DNA from: CBFCZU01 sp965602635
GTDB taxonomy: Bacteria > Planctomycetota > Phycisphaerae > SM23-33
Direction: 5' to 3'
Assembly (NCBI GenBank): GCA_965602635.1
Contig: CBFCZU010000074.1
Span: 1 to 17,634, forward strand
DNA length: 17,634 nucleotides
Shown here: in pieces, positions 1 to 7,117 of the stretch
Position numbering within the stretch: position 1 is the stretch's first letter
Layout of the letters: each line of letters opens with the position of its first letter
The notes under the pieces: model-generated
The model's database searches: none
Seen by the model: only the letters and a program-made list of their open reading frames with translations
Told to the model about the DNA's origin: nothing
Translations under genes and position numbers: made by a program

Positions 1-1292
1 TAGGCGCAGCAGCCGCACTCGCAGCAGGCGGTGATGTGGTACCGCCTGGCCAGGTCCCAGTCGCTCGCCCTGGCGGCCAGGGCTATCCTCGTCGGCACGA
101 GGTTCAGCGGGCAGACGTCCACGCACCGCCCGCAGCGGACGCAGGCGGTCTCTTCGGCCTTCCGGACCTGCCCTGCCGTCAGGACGACCACGCCCGATGC
201 GCCCTTGGTGACGGGCACGTCGAGGTCGCCCAGTGCGAAGCCCATCATCGGCCCGCCGGAAATGACGCGTGCGGCATCGGCGGTCAGCCCGCCGCAGCAG
301 GCGATCAGCTCGGCGTAGCTGGCGCCGACGGGCGCCAGGAGGTTCTTGGGCGTGACGACGCCCTCGCCGGTGACGCAGATGATCCGGTGGGTGAGGGGCT
401 TTTTCCGCACCACTGCCCTGGCGACGGCGGCAGCGGTGGCGACGTTTATCACCACGACGCCGACGTCCAGCGGCAGGGCGCCCGTGGGCACCTCCATGTC
501 CATCACGGCGGGGATGAGCTGCCGCTCGCCGCCCATGGGGTATTGCGTGCGGACGGCGGCGACCTCGATTCCCGTCCCGCCCGCGGCGGCGCGCATCCGC
601 TCGACGGCCCGGGGCTTGTTGTCCTCGATGACGACGATGACCCGCTCGGCCCCCGCCGCCCGCGCCGCGATGAGCGCCCCGGTGACGATCGGCTCGGGCG
701 CCTCGACCATCAGGCGGTAGTCGGCGGTGAGGTACGGCTCGCACTCACAGCCGTTGACCAGCAGGGCCTCCAGCGGGCGCTGCGGGTTGGACTTGAGCTT
801 CACGTGAGTGGGAAACGCCGCTCCGCCCATCCCCACCAGCCCGGCGTCGCGGACGGCCTGGACGATCTGATCGGGCGCGTGGGCGTCGAGGCCGGTCGTG
901 GGCCAGTCGCCGCCGTAGGTGTCGTCCCAGAGCGCCCGGGCGATGAGGCTTTGCTCCGCCGCGGCGGCGATGGGGACGGCCTGGACGTGCCGCCCGTTGG
1001 GCAGCGTGGTGGCCGTGACAGCCCCGGCCGTGCCGTCAACCGAGGCGTGAACCGGCGCGGCGACGAACGCCTGCGCGTTGCCCACGATCTCGCCGATGGC
1101 CACCTCGGCGCGGGACTTGACGACCGCCTCGCAGGGCGCCCCGATGTGCTGCTGCAGCGCAATCAGCACCGACTCGGGCGTCGGCAGAACCTCCACAGCC
1201 GCCTCGGAGGCCAGTTGCTTCTTGCCGTCGGGGTGGACGCCGCGAGCGAAGCTGCCCTTTCCGGCAATCCCGCTCGTGCCGACCGCGCTCAT
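1..1292 (-). CDS. rnfC: RnfC, iron-sulfur/flavin subunit of the Rnf electron-transport complex (3' part cut off by the window edge)
   Basis: RnfC is the membrane-peripheral NADH/ferredoxin-side subunit of the Rnf complex, which couples electron transfer between ferredoxin and NAD to ion transport. The 430 visible codons read MSAVGTSGIAGKGSF at the start. They contain the flavin/nucleotide-binding segment GLVGMGGAAFPTHVKL, then NGCECEPYLTADY, which in other RnfC proteins is usually NGAECEPY, so a Cys replaces Ala here. A ferredoxin motif CVRCGRCVDVCP follows. A second cluster motif begins at the edge with CCECGCCAY; its last Cys and the SLBB-containing or later C-terminus lie outside. The ATG at 1292 has GAAGGGG seven bases upstream. 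It overlaps the stop of the preceding small gene as ATGA, so the two are probably translationally coupled. Further rnf genes (D, G, E, A) are expected beyond base 1. Confidence 0.93.
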   Translation of the reverse strand, partial: MSAVGTSGIAGKGSFARGVHPDGKKQLASEAAVEVLPTPESVLIALQQHIGAPCEAVVKSRAEVAIGEIVGNAQAFVAAPVHASVDGTAGAVTATTLPNGRHVQAVPIAAAAEQSLIARALWDDTYGGDWPTTGLDAHAPDQIVQAVRDAGLVGMGGAAFPTHVKLKSNPQRPLEALLVNGCECEPYLTADYRLMVEAPEPIVTGALIAARAAGAERVIVVIEDNKPRAVERMRAAAGGTGIEVAAVRTQYPMGGERQLIPAVMDMEVPTGALPLDVGVVVINVATAAAVARAVVRKKPLTHRIICVTGEGVVTPKNLLAPVGASYAELIACCGGLTADAARVISGGPMMGFALGDLDVPVTKGASGVVVLTAGQVRKAEETACVRCGRCVDVCPLNLVPTRIALAARASDWDLARRYHITACCECGCCA

Positions 1293-1585
1293 GACAGACC
1301 CCTTCGCCGCCTGGCCGCCCAGGCCACGACCGCGACCGCGCCGGCAGTCGCAGCCCCGGCCGCAACCGCGGCGATGAACCGCGCCACCTGCCCGGGGACC
1401 GCCACCGCGGCTACGATTGCCGCGGCTATCGGCGCCAGGAAGCAGCCGGCCGCCCAGGCCGCCAGGGCGCCGCCCGAGAGCCCGCGCGCGTCGCCGCCCG
1501 CCTGCTGGCACTGATCGCCAGGCGAGCACCCGCGGCAGGATGACTTGTCGTCGCCGTTCACTAATTCGGCGGGCAAGGCCCGCAA
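1289..1585 (-). CDS. Small two-helix membrane protein with N-terminal cysteines, possibly RseC/MucC-like, first gene of the rnf cluster
   Basis: The protein is about 98 residues. A short N-terminal region carries the cysteine cluster SCRGCSPGDQC. Two hydrophobic segments follow (about residues 39-62 and 66-88), then a basic RRRR tail. This small size, cysteine cluster and hairpin membrane topology resemble RseC/MucC-family proteins, which often open rnf operons. The match is by architecture only, so the name is withheld. There is no ATG. TTG at 1585 has CAGGTG a few bases upstream, and an in-frame GTG at 1561 is the alternative. An in-frame TAA lies 27 bases upstream of the TTG, so the gene cannot extend far. 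Its TGA overlaps the ATG of rnfC. Base composition and the coupling argue that it is real. Confidence 0.68.
   Translation of the reverse strand: MRALPAELVNGDDKSSCRGCSPGDQCQQAGGDARGLSGGALAAWAAGCFLAPIAAAIVAAVAVPGQVARFIAAVAAGAATAGAVAVVAWAARRRRGLS
1568..1583 (-). other. Short GC hairpin at the translation start of the small membrane protein gene
   Basis: GCGGGC and GCCCGC form a perfect six-base stem with a three-base loop. The stem begins at the proposed TTG start codon. It is not followed by a T run on either strand, so it is not an intrinsic terminator. It could limit initiation at the TTG, or lie in the leader if GTG 1561 is the true start. Chance occurrence is possible in DNA this GC-rich. 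Confidence 0.3.
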
Positions 1586-1606
1586 AAAGCACCTGAGAAG
1601 GCAGAT

Positions 1607-1635
1607 ACGTTACCCTCGCGCCGCCCGCCGGGCAA
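1607..1635 (-). promoter_or_regulatory. Weak candidate promoter for the rnf cluster
   Basis: On the minus strand, TTGCCC (1635-1630) and TAACGT (1612-1607) are 17 bases apart and would start transcription near base 1600, just ahead of the TTG start at 1585. The -35 matches 4 of 6 and the -10 only 3 of 6. Read-through from the URO-D gene that ends 68 bases upstream is an equally good explanation. Confidence 0.25.
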
Positions 1636-1653
1636 GGGCATTCCGCCGGCGCC

Positions 1654-2823
1654 CTACGCGGGGCGCATCCGCGGGAACTCGCCCTCGGGGTTGCCCGTAA
1701 CCTCGTGCAGCAGCGTCATGAACATGCACAGCGCCGGGAAAGTCACCAGCGGCTGGAGGCCGTGGTCGCCGTTGGGAAAGTACCGGCCCTGCTCCAGCAG
1801 CGGCGGGACCTTGGAGAGAATCTCCCAGGCTATGCGATCCTCGTTGCCCTCGTTGACCGACTCCTTCTCCAGCCAGCCCATGAGGATGAACTCCCCGTGG
1901 CGCCGGCGCAGCTCGAACAGGTCGTTGCCCGCCTTGACCTCGAAGGGGTACAGGGCGTTGAGCCCGCACTCGGCCAGCAGATCGACCAGCTCCATGACGT
2001 TTCCGTCGCAGTCCACCGTCGCCATCTCGGCGGCGCAGTCGCGGGCGACGGCGGCCACCTCGCGATACGACGGCGAGCAGAACTCGCGGAAGTGGTCCGG
2101 GCCGATCAGCAGCCCGTGGTTGTAGCACATGTCCTCCCAGCATCCGACGGTCTCCGGGCGGAGGCGCTCGATCAGCGGGAAGACGTACGTCCGCCGGTGC
2201 CAGGCGAAGTAGTCGATGATCTCGTGGGCCAGGTCCGGGTCGTCGTACAGCACGGTGCAGGCGCGCTGCGGGCCCATGAGGCTGCGCATCGACCCCCATG
2301 TCCCGCCCGCTCCGACGGCCAGGGGCTTGTCGCGGTCGTCGAAACGGCGGCAGTTCTCCTCGATCCGCTCCGCCGGCCAGAGCGGCCCGGGCGTGACGCC
2401 GTCGCGATAAAACTCCCAACTGGCGCGGTCGCGGACGTCGTAGGAGACGAACTCCGGCATGATGTAGGTGATGTCGTTGTCGATAACCTGGCGGGTTACC
2501 GCCCCGGTCTCGGACTCGATGATCTCGAACTCGCCCTCGACGCGCGTTTCGGTCTTGAACCCCCTGGCCGCGTCGGCGGGGAAGAAGTCGATCCCGATCG
2601 GCTGGGTCGTGCCCCAGTATCGGCACCACTTCTCGGTCGAGTCGCTGCGCCCGAGCCTGTGGCAGCCGTCCACCCAATCGGGCATGCCGGTGGCCACCAG
2701 CCTCTCGTGGGTCTTGGCCATCGCCCCGCCCGACATGCCGGGGGCGCCAGGAAAGCCGAAGATCGGCACGTAGTCGGGTTTCTCCCCGCGACAGACCGCC
2801 TTGAACCGCTCCAGGTCGTTCAT
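1654..2823 (-). CDS. Uroporphyrinogen-decarboxylase (URO-D) superfamily protein, not HemE
   Basis: This is a 389-residue TIM-barrel protein of the URO-D/cobalamin-dependent methyltransferase superfamily. Recognisable family stretches are the N-terminal ERFKAVCRGEKPDYVPI, the mid-region WEDMCYNHG followed by GPDHFREFCSPSYREV, DCDGN, and the late GLNALYPFEVKAGND. The PxxxMRQAGR motif of true HemE is absent, so haem synthesis is unlikely. Planctomycetes carry many such paralogues, and some relatives act as methyltransferases or demethylases. The substrate is unknown. The ATG at 2823 has GGAAAGG about five bases upstream. The gene lies 41 bases after the GH94 gene on the same strand and is probably the second gene of that operon, which hints at a role in sugar or plant-polymer-derived substrate use. 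That link is inference. Confidence 0.85.
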   Translation of the reverse strand: MNDLERFKAVCRGEKPDYVPIFGFPGAPGMSGGAMAKTHERLVATGMPDWVDGCHRLGRSDSTEKWCRYWGTTQPIGIDFFPADAARGFKTETRVEGEFEIIESETGAVTRQVIDNDITYIMPEFVSYDVRDRASWEFYRDGVTPGPLWPAERIEENCRRFDDRDKPLAVGAGGTWGSMRSLMGPQRACTVLYDDPDLAHEIIDYFAWHRRTYVFPLIERLRPETVGCWEDMCYNHGLLIGPDHFREFCSPSYREVAAVARDCAAEMATVDCDGNVMELVDLLAECGLNALYPFEVKAGNDLFELRRRHGEFILMGWLEKESVNEGNEDRIAWEILSKVPPLLEQGRYFPNGDHGLQPLVTFPALCMFMTLLHEVTGNPEGEFPRMRPA

Positions 2824-2864
2824 CGGCCTTTCCGATCACCCGCCCCGCACTCGGCACTCCGCGC

Positions 2865-5297
2865 TTAGCTGCCCATCAGCACGTCCACGCGGACCTTTCG
2901 TTTTCCCTCGACGACGGGCGCGGCGTTGCCGGCGACGAGCCTGCCGGCGACCTTCATCTCCCTCACGCCGCGCTCGACGCGGTCGGGGTTCGAGACGCGG
3001 ATGTCGTAGGTGACGCCGCGGAATATCCGCTTCATGGCGAAGCGCTCCCAGCGCGGCACGCAGGGGTCGATCACCAGCGCGTTGAAGTCCGGCCGAACGC
3101 CCAGTATCGCCCGGCACATGCAGGCGGTCATCCACGCGGCCGTGCCCGTCAGCCAGGGGTTGCGGGCGCGACCCGCCTCCAGGTTCGGCGGCATGACGAT
3201 CATCGAGTTGACCGAGTACGGCTCGGCGCAGTGGATGGGCTGAATCCGGTCCTTGGTGTATGGCGAGACGCGGCGGAAGGCGTCGAACGCCCGCTCGCCT
3301 CGTCCGAGCATGGCCTCGGCCACCACCAGCCAGGGGTTGGTGTGGCAGAAGATCGCCCCGTTCTCCTTGTACCCCGGGGCGAAGATGGTCACCGTCCCGA
3401 CGGTCGGGTCGTAGCCCTGGTCGTAGGCCGGGTAGCAGATGCGGTGGCCATAGGGCGTGCAGAGGTGCTTGCGGACGCTGTCGAGCGCGGTCCTGGCCCG
3501 GTCGGGCGGGGCGGCCTGGCCTATCACCGCCCAGACGTTCGACTCGATCCAGATCTTGCCGCGCTTGTTGGTCTTGGAGCCGACCATGGCGCCGTCGGCG
3601 GTGATCAGGCGGCGGTACCACTTACCGTCCCAGCCGACGTCGTTGATTCTCCGGGCCTGGTCGGCGTGCGTGGCGGCGCAGGCGCGGGCCTGGGCGTCCT
3701 CGCCGCGGGCCCGGTGCAGGGCCTCGACGCTCTTGAGGGCGGCGCAGTACAGGCCCGCGGTGAAGAGGCTCTCTGCCCCGGGGTAGGCGTTGAGGCAGTC
3801 GTTCCAGTCGGCCTTGCCCAGCAGCGGCAGGCCGTTGGCGCCGACGTGGGTGGCGGTGAACTCAAGCGAGCGCAGCAGGTGCTCCATCACGCTGGAGGTC
3901 TGGTCGCTGCCGTGATAGCCCAGCCGCTCGTCTAGGAAGCTCAGGTCGCCCGACTCCTTGACGTACCACTCCACGGCCAGGCACGGCCAGAGGTGGTCGT
4001 CCCAGCATCCACCGCCTGACCCGACGCCGGAGGCGGGATAGAAGGTGTGGCAGGCCTCGCCGCTTGGCTGCTGGGCCGACAGGAGCATCGACAGCAACCG
4101 CTTGCTGGCGGCGTGGGGCTCGTACGGCATCGCCCCCAGCGTGTCCTGGGTCGAGTCGCGAAAGCCGATCCCGCGTGCGCCGGTTATCAGGTACGGCGCG
4201 AGGCTGCGCGAGCAGATGAAGGTAACGCCGCTCTGGTACGGGCTGAAGGTGTTGAACGGCACGTCGAACGTCGGCTCGCCGGTCTCGGCCTGGAAATGGG
4301 CGAGGTAGCGCTGCCAGCCTTTCCTGACCTTGGCCAGTTGGCGGTCGGCGAAGCTGACCGTGGCAACGCGACGCGCGTCGCGCTTTGCCTGCGCCTCGCT
4401 GTCGGAGTAGCCCACGGCGAAGACCATCTCCCTGGACTCTCCCGGTCGGAGGGTCAGCGGGATCTGCATCGCCGCCACCGGCTCGCCGCCGCGGTTGAAG
4501 AAGTTGCTGCACTGCCCGGCCTCGACCGCCAGCGGGGCGTCGTAGCCGCGGTGGACGCCCACGAAGGCCTCGATGTTCGTGTCCATGCTGGCCGGGGCCT
4601 CGCCCGCGGCGAACCAGCCGAACTGCCTCTTCCACCCGCCGCGCCGCTCGCCCCAGTCGTAGTAGCTGCGGTGAACGATCGCCCGCTCGGCCACCAGCAC
4701 GTCGGTGCACTTGGCGGCCGAGTCCAGGTTGTTGTCACGCTCCAGCGACCAGAAGAAGATCTCCGCGTACGGGAAGATGTCGAGCTTCCTCCGCCGGCGG
4801 TCGGCGTTGGTGACGGTCAGCCGCCAGATCTCCGCCGCCGCGTCGGGTCCGACGAAGTAGGTGATCGACGTGCGGATCTTGTCGCACTCGGCTTCGATCG
4901 TCGTGTAGCCGGTGCCGACGCGGCATTCGTACTTGAACCGCCGCAGCGGTGTGTACACGGGCGCCCAGGTGGCCGAGTGGAACCGCCCGCTGTCGCGGTC
5001 GCGGACGTACACCCACCGCCCCGGCTGGTCGGCGGGCCGGCCGTGGAGGTGCGTCCGCAGCAGCCGACGCTCCAGCGGGTCGCCAGCGAAGCACGTGCCC
5101 CCGCCGGTCTGCGAGACGAAGCCCGTGAACGAGCCGTTGGTGATGTAGTTGTACCACGCCTGCGGCGTGTCGGGGCGGGTGATCACGTACTCGCGCCGGG
5201 CCGGGTCGAAGTGCCCGTAGCGACTGATCGACCCGTCCACGCCCGGGCGGGGATGCAGCGGAATCTCGTTTACCGGCTCTAGCGGCGGCAGTTTCAT
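2865..5297 (-). CDS. GH94 cellobiose-phosphorylase-like glycoside phosphorylase
   Basis: Glycoside phosphorylases of family GH94 split beta-linked disaccharides or oligosaccharides with phosphate, giving a sugar 1-phosphate. From the ATG at 5297 the protein has 810 residues, normal for cellobiose or chitobiose phosphorylases. The N-terminus shows the family's YGHFDPARREYVIT (about residues 27-40), then WYNYITNG and QTGGG. The catalytic-acid motif KADWNDCLN lies at about residues 495-503, with D497 and D500. SGEACHTFYP, GGGCWDDHLWPCLA, GHRICYPAY and GYKENGAIFCHTNPW build the rest of the (alpha/alpha)6 active site. No signal peptide is seen, so it is cytoplasmic. A GTG at 5333 would add 12 residues, but it falls at the predicted transcription start, while ATG 5297 has GGGAGAGAG just upstream. 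Exact disaccharide specificity cannot be read by eye. Confidence 0.92.
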   Translation of the reverse strand: MKLPPLEPVNEIPLHPRPGVDGSISRYGHFDPARREYVITRPDTPQAWYNYITNGSFTGFVSQTGGGTCFAGDPLERRLLRTHLHGRPADQPGRWVYVRDRDSGRFHSATWAPVYTPLRRFKYECRVGTGYTTIEAECDKIRTSITYFVGPDAAAEIWRLTVTNADRRRRKLDIFPYAEIFFWSLERDNNLDSAAKCTDVLVAERAIVHRSYYDWGERRGGWKRQFGWFAAGEAPASMDTNIEAFVGVHRGYDAPLAVEAGQCSNFFNRGGEPVAAMQIPLTLRPGESREMVFAVGYSDSEAQAKRDARRVATVSFADRQLAKVRKGWQRYLAHFQAETGEPTFDVPFNTFSPYQSGVTFICSRSLAPYLITGARGIGFRDSTQDTLGAMPYEPHAASKRLLSMLLSAQQPSGEACHTFYPASGVGSGGGCWDDHLWPCLAVEWYVKESGDLSFLDERLGYHGSDQTSSVMEHLLRSLEFTATHVGANGLPLLGKADWNDCLNAYPGAESLFTAGLYCAALKSVEALHRARGEDAQARACAATHADQARRINDVGWDGKWYRRLITADGAMVGSKTNKRGKIWIESNVWAVIGQAAPPDRARTALDSVRKHLCTPYGHRICYPAYDQGYDPTVGTVTIFAPGYKENGAIFCHTNPWLVVAEAMLGRGERAFDAFRRVSPYTKDRIQPIHCAEPYSVNSMIVMPPNLEAGRARNPWLTGTAAWMTACMCRAILGVRPDFNALVIDPCVPRWERFAMKRIFRGVTYDIRVSNPDRVERGVREMKVAGRLVAGNAAPVVEGKRKVRVDVLMGS

Positions 5298-5336
5298 CAG
5301 CTCTCTCCCATACAAAGTCGGTGCCGGGAACACGAA

Positions 5337-5364
5337 ACGATACCCCTCCGGCCGCGGGTGTCAA
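5337..5364 (-). promoter_or_regulatory. Promoter of the GH94/URO-D operon
   Basis: On the minus strand a perfect TTGACA (5364-5359) is followed after 16 bases by TATCGT (5342-5337, 4 of 6). Transcription should start near base 5330. That leaves a leader of about 33 bases before the ATG at 5297 and excludes the longer GTG reading at 5333. Confidence 0.65.
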
Positions 5365-5406
5365 CGCCCATCACCAGACGCCGGGCGCGGGCGAGGGATT
5401 TTGGCC

Positions 5407-5434
5407 TTGCGGCGACGCCGGCCCGGGCTAGAAT
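5407..5434 (+). promoter_or_regulatory. Candidate promoter of the small tail-anchored protein gene
   Basis: TTGCGG (5407-5412) and TAGAAT (5429-5434, 5 of 6) are 16 bases apart. The predicted start near 5441 gives a leader of about 15 bases before the ATG at 5456, with AGAGG inside it. Similar TAGAAT or TATAAT boxes precede other plus-strand genes in this window. Confidence 0.45.
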
Positions 5435-5455
5435 TCGCCTCAGAGGCTCACGGCC

Positions 5456-5869
5456 ATGAGCGACGACACGGACGATCGTCGAGCTGCCCCGGCCAGGAAG
5501 ACGGACGAGGAGTACCTGGCCGATCTCGCACGTCAGCACGCCGAAGGCCTGCCCGCCGAGGCCCATGCAGCGCTGACCGACCCCGAGACGAAACCGCTGG
5601 ATGGTCAGTTCGTGCCGGCCGGGCCCGATGAGCTGGCCGAGGCACTGGACTCGATGGCCTCCGACCAACCCGAGCCCGCCCCGCCGCCGGGCGAACCTGA
5701 AGAACGGATCGAGGCCCCGGCCCCGGCCCCGGTGGAGTCCCTCAGCCCCCGCCCGGCCTTGCGTGGCCGCTGGGCCGCGCCGAACCCGCTGCTTCGCCTG
5801 CTGCTGCAAGTCCTGGCCGTCGCCGCCCTGATCGCCCTGGCGGTGGCGCTGTACCTCATCACCTGGTGA
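5456..5869 (+). CDS. Small tail-anchored membrane protein of unknown function
   Basis: This 137-residue protein belongs to no family I recognise. The first 70 residues are acidic and hydrophilic, with a possible helix around TDEEYLADLARQHAEG. A Pro/Ala/Glu-rich linker follows at about residues 70-100. A single strongly hydrophobic segment lies near the C-terminus (about 113-134: LLRLLLQVLAVAALIALAVA) with only three residues after it. Most of the chain would therefore stay in the cytoplasm with the C-terminus in the membrane. A promoter-like TAGAAT lies 22 bases upstream. Its stop overlaps the end of the convergent ABC/GNAT gene by 11 bases. Coding is supported by composition and by the orderly domain layout. 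Confidence 0.72.
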   Translation: MSDDTDDRRAAPARKTDEEYLADLARQHAEGLPAEAHAALTDPETKPLDGQFVPAGPDELAEALDSMASDQPEPAPPPGEPEERIEAPAPAPVESLSPRPALRGRWAAPNPLLRLLLQVLAVAALIALAVALYLITW

Positions 5870-7112
5870 CGCCCGCCGCCGGCGCGAGGTAGTAGCGGTA
5901 GCCCCTCCCTTCGCCGAACTGCCCGTGGCAGGTCATGCCCGCGAGTTCGAAGAATGGGTGGACGGCGCCCATTGCGGCCAAGGCCTCGACCAGCGGCGTT
6001 GACGCGCGGCGGAGGGCGGCGCGGACGAGCCGCACGGCCAGGCCGCAGCCGCGGTAGATGGGGTGGACGACCACGCGGGAGATGCACTCGATCTCGGCGT
6101 TGAGGCGTCTGACTCCGCGGCGGCGGTTGCGTCCGATGTATCGCCCGTCGGTGGCGACGTTCCGCCCGCGGCAGCGTAGGACCGGCGGCGAGACGACGAG
6201 CACGGCGGCGACCTCCGGCCCGCCAGGCGTGCGGTCGGCGCGCGGCACGCGGACGGTCCAGACACGCTTGTGAGCGGCCGGGGGGCCCGCGAGGTAGTGA
6301 AAGCGACCAAGCGCGCGGTAATCGACGATCGAGCCGCGCACCACCCGCCAGCGCGGGCTCGCCGGGGGCCGCCCCGTGCCCCCGCCGACGACGACGACCG
6401 CCGGGCGGCCCAGGGGCTTGACGACCGTCCGCTCCGTTCTGAGCGCAGCCGCCAGCTCCGCCCGCGGCGTGGAGATGATCATGCCCAGAGCGTAGCGGAC
6501 GGCGAGCTTGCCCGCCTGCGCCGCCAGCACGCCGGCGGTGGCGTCGTCCAGCACGGCGGCGAACTCGTCGGCCAGCAGGAGGCGCGGCTGTTGGGCCCGG
6601 GCGGCCAGCCAGATGGCCCGTGCCAGGGCGAGGCGGTATGCCTGCCCGCCGGAGAGCATCCGCCCCGGCGTGAGCATGGCCGAGGCCTCCGCCAAGCCGC
6701 AGCGGGAGAGGATTTCCATCCGCTCGCCCAGGGGGCAGGCGTCGTGGCGGCGCGGCGGGCCGTCCCGCCCGGTGCAGAGCCGCTCCAGCAGGCGCTGCCA
6801 TGAGGCGTCGTCGTCGAGGCAGGCGATCGCGGGGCGGTCGTCGTCGGCCACCGCCGCCAGGTCGAGCGTCACGGCCTCGGGCACGGCCGAGGCTATCGCA
6901 CGCAGCAGACAGCTCTTGCCCGCCCCGCTCGGGCCGACCACGGCGACAACCTCCCCGGCCGAGACCGCAAGCCGGAAATCCTCGTACAGGAGCTCGGCCT
7001 TCCCGGCCAGGCCGAACATCGAGGCGATCGCCGCCGCGTCCCCGCCCGGGCGCGGCGCCCGAGGGCCGGCCAGGTCAACGTTGACCACGATCTCCCAGCG
7101 GCGGATACTCAC
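5859..7112 (-). CDS. ABC-type ATPase fused to a GNAT acetyltransferase domain (COG2401-like)
   Basis: The protein has 417 residues and two parts. Residues 1-35 form a leader with RRWEIVVNVDL and SMFGLAG. An ABC ATPase core follows: Walker A GPSGAGKS (60-67), signature LSGGQ (153-157) and Walker B LLLADE (178-183). There are no membrane segments, so it is not a transport permease. The C-terminal half (about 225-417) ends in a GNAT-like fold whose acetyl-CoA motif is RVVVHPIYRGCGLAVRLV (R-x-x-G-x-A, 354-359). This matches the rare COG2401 description, an ABC ATPase fused to a predicted acetyltransferase, whose function is unknown as far as I know. The usual H-loop histidine looks replaced by Pro216 in IISTPR. 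The GTG start at 7112 has GAGGAG eight bases upstream. The divergent ASCH gene starts five bases away. Confidence 0.85.
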   Translation of the reverse strand: MSIRRWEIVVNVDLAGPRAPRPGGDAAAIASMFGLAGKAELLYEDFRLAVSAGEVVAVVGPSGAGKSCLLRAIASAVPEAVTLDLAAVADDDRPAIACLDDDASWQRLLERLCTGRDGPPRRHDACPLGERMEILSRCGLAEASAMLTPGRMLSGGQAYRLALARAIWLAARAQQPRLLLADEFAAVLDDATAGVLAAQAGKLAVRYALGMIISTPRAELAAALRTERTVVKPLGRPAVVVVGGGTGRPPASPRWRVVRGSIVDYRALGRFHYLAGPPAAHKRVWTVRVPRADRTPGGPEVAAVLVVSPPVLRCRGRNVATDGRYIGRNRRRGVRRLNAEIECISRVVVHPIYRGCGLAVRLVRAALRRASTPLVEALAAMGAVHPFFELAGMTCHGQFGEGRGYRYYLAPAAGVTR

Positions 7113-7117
7113 CGTCG

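Noticed and set aside
36..1514. Long open frame on the plus strand across the rnfC region
   Set aside because: Its composition is that of a shadow frame opposite rnfC (Arg/Gly/Asp-rich, no motif), while the minus strand gives clear RnfC motifs.
1610..2868. Long open frames on both strands over the URO-D gene
   Set aside because: They lack any recognisable motif; the 1654-2823 minus frame has URO-D family motifs and a good ribosome site.
4047..5282. Long plus-strand open frame opposite the GH94 gene
   Set aside because: It is a high-GC shadow with low-complexity Val/Ala/Arg content; GH94 motifs are continuous on the other strand.
5298..5333. Start of the GH94 gene at GTG 5333
   Set aside because: The predicted transcription start lies at about 5330 and the ATG at 5297 has a clear ribosome-binding site.
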